Source: Streptomyces showdoensis
Lineage (GTDB): Bacteria; Actinomycetota; Actinomycetes; Streptomycetales; Streptomycetaceae
Assembly (NCBI RefSeq): GCF_039535475.1
Contig: NZ_BAAAXG010000026.1
Span: 3,343,501-3,407,500, forward strand
Direction of reading: 5' to 3'
DNA length: 64,000 bases
The notes under the pieces are model-generated. The model saw nothing but the letters and a program-made list of their open reading frames with translations, ran no database searches and was not told the DNA's origin. Numbering within the stretch: position 1 is the stretch's first letter; every line of letters begins with the position of its first letter. Below are positions 59,446-64,000 of the stretch, in pieces. Made by a program: the position numbers and the translations under genes.

Positions 59446-60936
59446 ATGACGACCACTGACGATCCGGCAGAGTCGGCTGGGAACACCGGCACGGCCGCCG
59501 TGACCGACGCGGAGCTCCGCCAGGACGACGGCACCAGAAGGCAGTTCATCTCCTGGCTGACGCTCGCCTTCATGACCACCGCGTCCGTCGCCTCGCTGCG
59601 GCCCTCGCCGTCCATGGCCATCTACGGACTCGCGGCGATCTTCCTCTACCTGCTGCCCGCGATCGTGTTCCTGCTCCCCACCGCCCTGGTCGGCGCCGAG
59701 CTCGCCTCCGGCTGGGAGGGCGGCATCTACCGCTGGGTCAGCGAGGCGCTCGGCAAACCGCTCGGCTTCCTCGCCGTCTGGTGCCAGTTCGCCATGACGA
59801 TCGCCTACTACCCGAGCCTGCTCGCCTACGTGGCCTCGACCTTCGCGTACGTCATCGACCCCTCCCTCGCGGAGAACGGCCTCTACGTCGCGATCGTCAT
59901 CGTCGTCGTCTACTGGACCGGGGTCTGGATCTCCGCGCGCGGTACGAAGGCGATCGCCGGCCTCTCCTCCTTCGGCCTGATCGTCGGCACCCTCATCCCC
60001 GGCGTCCTGCTCGTCGCCCTCGGCATCGTCTTCCTCGGCCAGGGCAACCCCTCCGCGCAGCCCATGAGCCCCGACCACTGGCTGCCGCCCTGGACCGGCC
60101 TCGCCAGCCTGGTCCTCATCGTCAACAACTTCCTCTCCTACGCGGGCATGGAGATGAACGGCGTCCACGTCTCCTCGCTGCGCGAGCCCAAGCGCGAGTA
60201 CCCGAAGTCGATGTTCCTGGCGACCGGCCTCGTCCTGCTGATCTTCATCCTTCCGGCCCTGGCCATCGCCTGGGTGATGCCCTCCGAACAGCTCAGCCTG
60301 ACCGCCGGACTCATGCAGGCCTTCCAGGCCTTCTTCGACCACTTCTCCATCGGCTGGATGACCAAGGTCGTCGGCGTCATGCTGGTCTGCGCCGCCCTCG
60401 GCGGCATGCTCACCTGGCTCTCCGGACCCGCCAGGGGCCTCGTCCTGCTCTCCCGGCAGGAGGGCTATCTGCCGCCCGCCTTCCAGAGGTTCAACAAGGC
60501 CGGCGCCCCCGTGAACATCATGGTCGCCCAGGGCGTCGTCACCACCCTGATCGGCATCCTCTACGCCTTCAGCGACGACGTCTCCAGCGCGTACTGGATG
60601 TTCTCCGTGATCACCGTGCAGATCTACCTCATCGCCTACCTGCTGATGTTCGTCGCCGTCGTGAGACTGCGCAGGACCCGGCCCTCCGTGGACCGCGGCT
60701 TCCGCGTCCCCGCCGTCACCTGGGTCGCCTCCGTCGGCTTCGTCTCCTCCCTCGCCGCCCTCGCCATCGGCTTCGTACCGCCCGACCAGTTCGGCGACCA
60801 GCCGCTGTGGCGCTACCTCCTGATCGTCGGCGGCGGCCTGCTCCTCCTCGGCCTCGCCATCCCGGCGGCCCTGCTCAAATACCGCAAGCCGGGCTGGATC
60901 CACCCGGAACACCGGGAACCATCCGCCGCACCCTGA
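59446..60936 (+). CDS. APC-family amino acid permease (GadC/YjeM-like)
   Basis: A 496-residue 12-helix transporter of the amino acid-polyamine-organocation superfamily. ELASGWEGGIYRWVSEALGKPLGFLAVWCQF is the characteristic helix 1-3 region of the glutamate:GABA antiporter-like group. The N-terminus is acidic and the C-terminus soluble. It probably exchanges amino acids such as glutamate. The next gene follows after 12 bases. Confidence 0.9.
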   Translation: MTTTDDPAESAGNTGTAAVTDAELRQDDGTRRQFISWLTLAFMTTASVASLRPSPSMAIYGLAAIFLYLLPAIVFLLPTALVGAELASGWEGGIYRWVSEALGKPLGFLAVWCQFAMTIAYYPSLLAYVASTFAYVIDPSLAENGLYVAIVIVVVYWTGVWISARGTKAIAGLSSFGLIVGTLIPGVLLVALGIVFLGQGNPSAQPMSPDHWLPPWTGLASLVLIVNNFLSYAGMEMNGVHVSSLREPKREYPKSMFLATGLVLLIFILPALAIAWVMPSEQLSLTAGLMQAFQAFFDHFSIGWMTKVVGVMLVCAALGGMLTWLSGPARGLVLLSRQEGYLPPAFQRFNKAGAPVNIMVAQGVVTTLIGILYAFSDDVSSAYWMFSVITVQIYLIAYLLMFVAVVRLRRTRPSVDRGFRVPAVTWVASVGFVSSLAALAIGFVPPDQFGDQPLWRYLLIVGGGLLLLGLAIPAALLKYRKPGWIHPEHREPSAAP

Positions 60937-60948
60937 CGTAGGACCAGT

Positions 60949-61680
60949 GTGTCCAGGAAAGCCACCCGCGCCGCCGCCGTCCTCCTCGCGCTCGGCGCGC
61001 TGGCGTACACCGCCTGGGTGCTCGAAGTCGTCGTCCAGACCGGGCTCGACCCGGTCCGGACCTACGTCTCCGAGCTCGCCGCCGCCGACCAGCCCCTCGG
61101 CGGCCTGTTCCGCGCCACCGACCTCACGGCCGGGCTGCTCGTCCTCGCGGGCGCGCTGACCGGCCTCGCGGCCACCGGCTGGCACGGCCGGGCCGGCGGC
61201 GCCGGGACCTCCTGGGCCCGGCGCGAACCCGGCCCGCGCCGCCCCTGGCTGCTCGCCGGCTGGCTCGCCCTCGCGCTCTTCGGCGCCGCCACCGCCGTCG
61301 ACTCCCGCCTCCCGCTCAGCTGCACCCCCACCGCCGACCCCGAGTGCGCCGCGCGCGAGACCGCCGGACTCGTGCCCGCCACGCACACCGCCCACGCCGT
61401 CAGCTCCAGCCTCGCCATGGCCGGCGCGCTGACCGCGATGGTCGCCCTCACCGTGGCCGCCCGCCGCTACGGCCTCTGGCGCCCCCTCGCCCGCACCGGC
61501 CCCGCCCTCGTCGCCCTGGAACTCGCCGCCACCGCCTGGACCCTCGCCGCCGTGGCCGCCTTCGAGGCCGGCCAGGGCATGTGGTCCCTGGGCGCCGGCC
61601 AACGCCTCCAGGTCCTCCTCGTGGCGGTCTGGCTGGCGGTCCTGGCGGGGTCGGTGTGGCGCGAGCGGGGGCGGGCGTGA
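60949..61680 (+). CDS. DUF998 integral membrane protein
   Basis: A 243-residue membrane protein with six or so helices and DUF998 landmarks: TYVSELAAADQPLGGLFRATDLTAGLL and LALFGAATAVDSRLPLSCTPTADPECAARETAGLVPATHTAHAVSS. GTG 60949 starts it, 12 bases after the permease stop, so the two are probably co-transcribed. Function unknown. Confidence 0.88.
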   Translation: MSRKATRAAAVLLALGALAYTAWVLEVVVQTGLDPVRTYVSELAAADQPLGGLFRATDLTAGLLVLAGALTGLAATGWHGRAGGAGTSWARREPGPRRPWLLAGWLALALFGAATAVDSRLPLSCTPTADPECAARETAGLVPATHTAHAVSSSLAMAGALTAMVALTVAARRYGLWRPLARTGPALVALELAATAWTLAAVAAFEAGQGMWSLGAGQRLQVLLVAVWLAVLAGSVWRERGRA

Positions 61681-61724
61681 GGGCGGTACGGGGCCCGGGG
61701 CGGGCCGGCGAGGGAACGGCGCCC

Positions 61725-62534
61725 ATGACGACCCCCGCCCCCCTCTTCGTCCGCCTCGGCGGCGTCCCCCACCACGTCGTCGTCGACGGCTCCGGGCCCG
61801 TCTGCGTCCTGTCCGCGGGGCTCGGCATGAGCTGGTTCGACTGGGACCCGGTCGTCCCGCTGCTCGCCCCGCACCGCACCGTCGTCCGCTTCGACCGCCC
61901 CGGCCACGGCCTCTCCGCCCCCGCCGCCGGACCGTCCACCGCCGCCGGGGAGGCCGACCGGATCGCCCGCCTGCTCGACGCCCTGCGGCTGCCCGGGCCC
62001 GCCACCGTCGTCGGCCACTCCCTCGCCGGCCTCCACGCGGAGGCCTTCGCGCGCCTCCACCCCGCCCGTACCGCCGCCCTCGTCCTCGTCGACTCCTCCG
62101 TCGAGGAGCGTCCGCGCGCCTCCCGCACCGCCCCGGCCCGCGCCCGCCTGCTGGGCGCCGTGCTGTCCGCCGCCGGGATCCCGGCCGCGCTCGGACCGGC
62201 CGCCCGCCGGCTCTCCGTACGGCACGACCCCGCGCCGCCCGCCCTGGTCCGCCGGGTCTACCGCACCTCGCGGGTGCTGCGCGGCACCCTCGACGAGAAC
62301 GCCCGCTACGGCGCCGTCGCCGCCGAACTCCTCGCCCTGCGCGCCTGGGCGCCGCTGCCGCCGGGCCTCCCCGTCACCGTGCTCGCCGCGCCCGACGGCT
62401 CCGCCCGCTGGGAACGCCGCCAGCGCGCGCTGGCCCGACGGCTCGGCGCCCGCTACGAGGCGGCCGAGCCGTCGGGCCATCTGGTCATGCTGGACGACCC
62501 GGAGGCCGTGGCCCGGGCCGTGCTCGGGGAGTAG
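61725..62534 (+). CDS. Alpha/beta-hydrolase
   Basis: A 269-residue alpha/beta-hydrolase with nucleophile elbow VVGHSLAGLHAEAF (Ser), oxyanion region SAGLGMSWFDWDPV, acid in the AAPDGS loop and the catalytic His in PSGHLVML. Substrate unknown. ATG 61725 gives a normal N-terminus; GTG 61677 would overlap the DUF998 stop (GTGA) and is possible. Third gene of a transcript with the permease. Confidence 0.88.
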   Translation: MTTPAPLFVRLGGVPHHVVVDGSGPVCVLSAGLGMSWFDWDPVVPLLAPHRTVVRFDRPGHGLSAPAAGPSTAAGEADRIARLLDALRLPGPATVVGHSLAGLHAEAFARLHPARTAALVLVDSSVEERPRASRTAPARARLLGAVLSAAGIPAALGPAARRLSVRHDPAPPALVRRVYRTSRVLRGTLDENARYGAVAAELLALRAWAPLPPGLPVTVLAAPDGSARWERRQRALARRLGARYEAAEPSGHLVMLDDPEAVARAVLGE

Positions 62535-62549
62535 GAGCCCCGGAGCGGG

Positions 62550-62969
62550 TCAGGAGGCGGCGTACACGCTCGCGCAGAACGCCTTCAGCTGCTCGTCCGA
62601 CAGCTGCTGGGCCAGATCGGCCTCGCTGATCATGCCGACCAGCTTCTTGTTCTCGACGACGGGAAGCCGCCGGATCTGGTGGCTCTGCATCTCCTCCAGC
62701 ACCGCCCCCACGTCCGCGCCCGAGTCGATCCAGCGGGGCGTGCCCTTGGCCATCTCACCGCAGGTGATCTTGGCGGGATCGTGGCCCATCGCCACACAGC
62801 CCACGACGATGTCGCGGTCCGTGAGGATGCCGCAGAGCCGCTCGTTCCGGTCGGCGATGGGCAGGGCGCCCACGTTCAGGTCGCGCATCAGCTGGGCGGC
62901 GCGGTCGAGCGTCTCGTGTGCGGGGATCCACTGGGCCCCCGCGTGCATGATGTCCTTCGCCGTGGTCAT
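62550..62969 (-). CDS. Two-CBS-domain protein
   Basis: A 139-residue protein consisting of a CBS pair: AKDIMHAGAQWIPAHETLDRAAQLMRDLNVGALPIADRNERLCGILTDRDIVVG, then ITCGEMAKGTPRWIDSGADVGAVLEEMQSHQIRRLPVVENKKLVGMISEADLA. CBS pairs bind adenosyl ligands as energy sensors. It stands alone, so its partner is not defined. Confidence 0.92.
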   Translation of the reverse strand: MTTAKDIMHAGAQWIPAHETLDRAAQLMRDLNVGALPIADRNERLCGILTDRDIVVGCVAMGHDPAKITCGEMAKGTPRWIDSGADVGAVLEEMQSHQIRRLPVVENKKLVGMISEADLAQQLSDEQLKAFCASVYAAS

Positions 62970-63051
62970 GGGGTGCGTACCTTTCGTCGGACGCCGATCG
63001 CGGTCGTACGTACGGAAGTCCCCGAGCACTCTCGATTGTCCGTTCACGACG

Positions 63052-63084
63052 CGGCCCCCGCGACCGCTGGGGTCACGGGGGCCG
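63052..63084 (-). terminator. Possible terminator after the DUF305 gene
   Basis: A 9-bp stem (CGGCCCCCG / CGGGGGCCG) with a 15-base loop, 26 bases beyond the DUF305 stop codon on the minus strand. The large loop makes it less certain. Confidence 0.45.
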
Positions 63085-63109
63085 GCGCATCGGCACAAGG
63101 GGGCGGCGG

Positions 63110-63736
63110 TCAGGCGCCGCGCTGCCTGAGCATGTCCGCCATCAGCTTGATCTCGGACTCCTGGGCGTCGACCATGCCCTGCGCGAGGTCGCGCTCGACC
63201 CCGGGCACGCACCGCTCGACACAGCCCTGGGCCATGTGGATGCCGCCCTTGTGGTGCGCGGTCATCAGCTTCAGGTACAGCACCTCGGCGTCCCGGCCGG
63301 AGGCCTCGCGCAGCCGGTCGAGGTCGGCGCGGGTGGCCATGCCCGGCATGAGCTCGCCGTCCTCGCCGCCCGCGGCCATGCCGCCCATGTCCATCCAGGT
63401 CATCGGCTCCACGCCGGACTGCACCTTCGGCAGCCCCCACAGGTCGAGCCAGCCCAGCATCATGCCGCGCTGGTTGGCCTGGGTGTTGGCGATGTCGTAC
63501 GCGAGGCGGCGCACGTCCTCGTCCTTCGTGCGGTCGCGGACGATGAAGGACATCTCGACGGCCTGCTGGTGGTGGACGGCCATGTCACGGGCGAAGCCCG
63601 CGTCCGCCGACTCCGCCGTCGGCGTGGCCGGCGCCTTGTCGCGGTCCGCGGAGGCGACGGTGACCGCGCCCCCGGCGAACAGCAGCGCCAGGACCACGGC
63701 GGTGACGGACGCCCACTGCGTACGGTTCAGCTTCAC
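63110..63736 (-). CDS. DUF305 secreted/membrane-anchored protein
   Basis: A 208-residue protein: N-terminal signal or anchor helix (TQWASVTAVVLALLFAGGAVTVASA) and a four-helix DUF305 domain with conserved FARDMAVHHQQAVEMSFIV, His/Met-rich segments (MTWMDMGGMAAGG) and MTAHHKGGIHMAQ. The His/Met pattern suggests copper binding. Its start overlaps the end of the DUF3105 gene by four bases, so both act together. Confidence 0.9.
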   Translation of the reverse strand: MKLNRTQWASVTAVVLALLFAGGAVTVASADRDKAPATPTAESADAGFARDMAVHHQQAVEMSFIVRDRTKDEDVRRLAYDIANTQANQRGMMLGWLDLWGLPKVQSGVEPMTWMDMGGMAAGGEDGELMPGMATRADLDRLREASGRDAEVLYLKLMTAHHKGGIHMAQGCVERCVPGVERDLAQGMVDAQESEIKLMADMLRQRGA

Positions 63737-64000
63737 TGGCCCATCCCGGCGCCGCCCTGACCGTCCGCACCGACCCCACCGGTGCAGGCGGCGCCCGGCT
63801 CCGGCGTCTGCGGGCCGTTCACGTACTTGGTGAAGAAGGCGTCGACCCGCGGGTCGCCCGCGCCGTCCACGGTCACCTGCTTGCCCCAGGCGCTCAGCAT
63901 GATGGTGCCGGACTGGTCGTCGACCGGGCTCATCAGCGAGTACGGGGTCTTCTTGACCTTCGAGCTCAGCTTCTCGACGTCCGCGGGGGACGCCTTCTTG
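63733..64000 (-). CDS. DUF3105 protein, partial (C-terminal part)
   Basis: The right window edge cuts this gene. The visible 88 residues (KKASPADVEKLSSKVKKTPYSLMSPVDD ... TIMLSAWGKQVTVDGAGDPRVDAFFTKYVNGPQTPEPGAACTGG) are the DUF3105 signature end. It is the first gene of the pair with DUF305; in other actinobacteria the pair is linked to copper or metal handling at the membrane. Start codon lies outside the window. Confidence 0.9.
   Translation of the reverse strand, partial: KKASPADVEKLSSKVKKTPYSLMSPVDDQSGTIMLSAWGKQVTVDGAGDPRVDAFFTKYVNGPQTPEPGAACTGGVGADGQGGAGMGQ

Noticed and set aside
1..64000. tRNA genes, insertion sequences, integrases or phage genes
   Set aside because: None was recognised by cloverleaf-like sequence, transposase motif or flanking repeats; the window reads as ordinary chromosome.

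Overview
The window is 64 kb of very GC-rich DNA with strong third-position G/C bias, GTG starts, ATGA/GTGA start-stop overlaps, Tat and lipoprotein signals, an F420-dependent reductase gene and iron boxes of the DmdR/DtxR type. All of this fits a Streptomyces (or very close actinomycete) chromosome, in an ordinary core-like region with no phage, insertion sequence or CRISPR array.

Layout. 0-3 kb: a NarL-type sensor kinase and a DrrAB-like ABC exporter. 3.2-6.5 kb: a MaoC hydratase / zinc alcohol dehydrogenase / SDR operon behind a site that matches the KstR consensus, suggesting a steroid- or fatty-acyl-type beta-oxidation unit. 6.6-9.2 kb: a 42-residue protein, a frameshifted hypothetical gene, and an iron-box-controlled siderophore-binding lipoprotein. 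9.3-18 kb: NIF3, a zinc-ribbon protein with a probable CTG start, a frameshifted RNase H/phosphatase, KDPG aldolase, YaaA, an RNB nuclease, a membrane protein with a MerR regulator, and the RNase P RNA gene. 18-26 kb: SDR, PhoD phosphatase, Bcr/CflA exporter, Rsm22-type methyltransferase, DDAH, a frameshifted TetR gene and a prim-pol-like protein.

26-38.6 kb is the most coherent block, an iron/heme acquisition island: efeO-efeB-efeU plus a lipoprotein; hmuT-hmuU-hmuV; two HtaA-domain heme-binding surface proteins, one ending in a class E sortase signal (LAATG); and heme oxygenase. Iron boxes lie in front of efeO, between hmuT and htaA, and in front of the heme oxygenase. Together these describe a wall-to-cytoplasm heme relay beside an elemental iron importer.

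38.6-46 kb: methionine aminopeptidase, an ECF sigma/anti-sigma pair divergent from a cupredoxin gene with matching promoters on both strands, an MFS exporter, an F420:NADPH oxidoreductase and a site-2 protease. 46-55 kb: a BTAD/NB-ARC regulator with a compositionally distinct central patch, a second DrrAB exporter, panB, and an MFS exporter/TetR pair with a 29-bp palindrome. 55-64 kb: EEP phosphatase, nadE, an APC permease, DUF998, an alpha/beta hydrolase, a CBS protein, and a DUF305/DUF3105 pair cut by the window edge.

Two genome-wide traits stand out: many short GC-rich tandem repeats between genes, and three genes each broken by one extra C in a C-run. The breaks may be assembly errors rather than biology.
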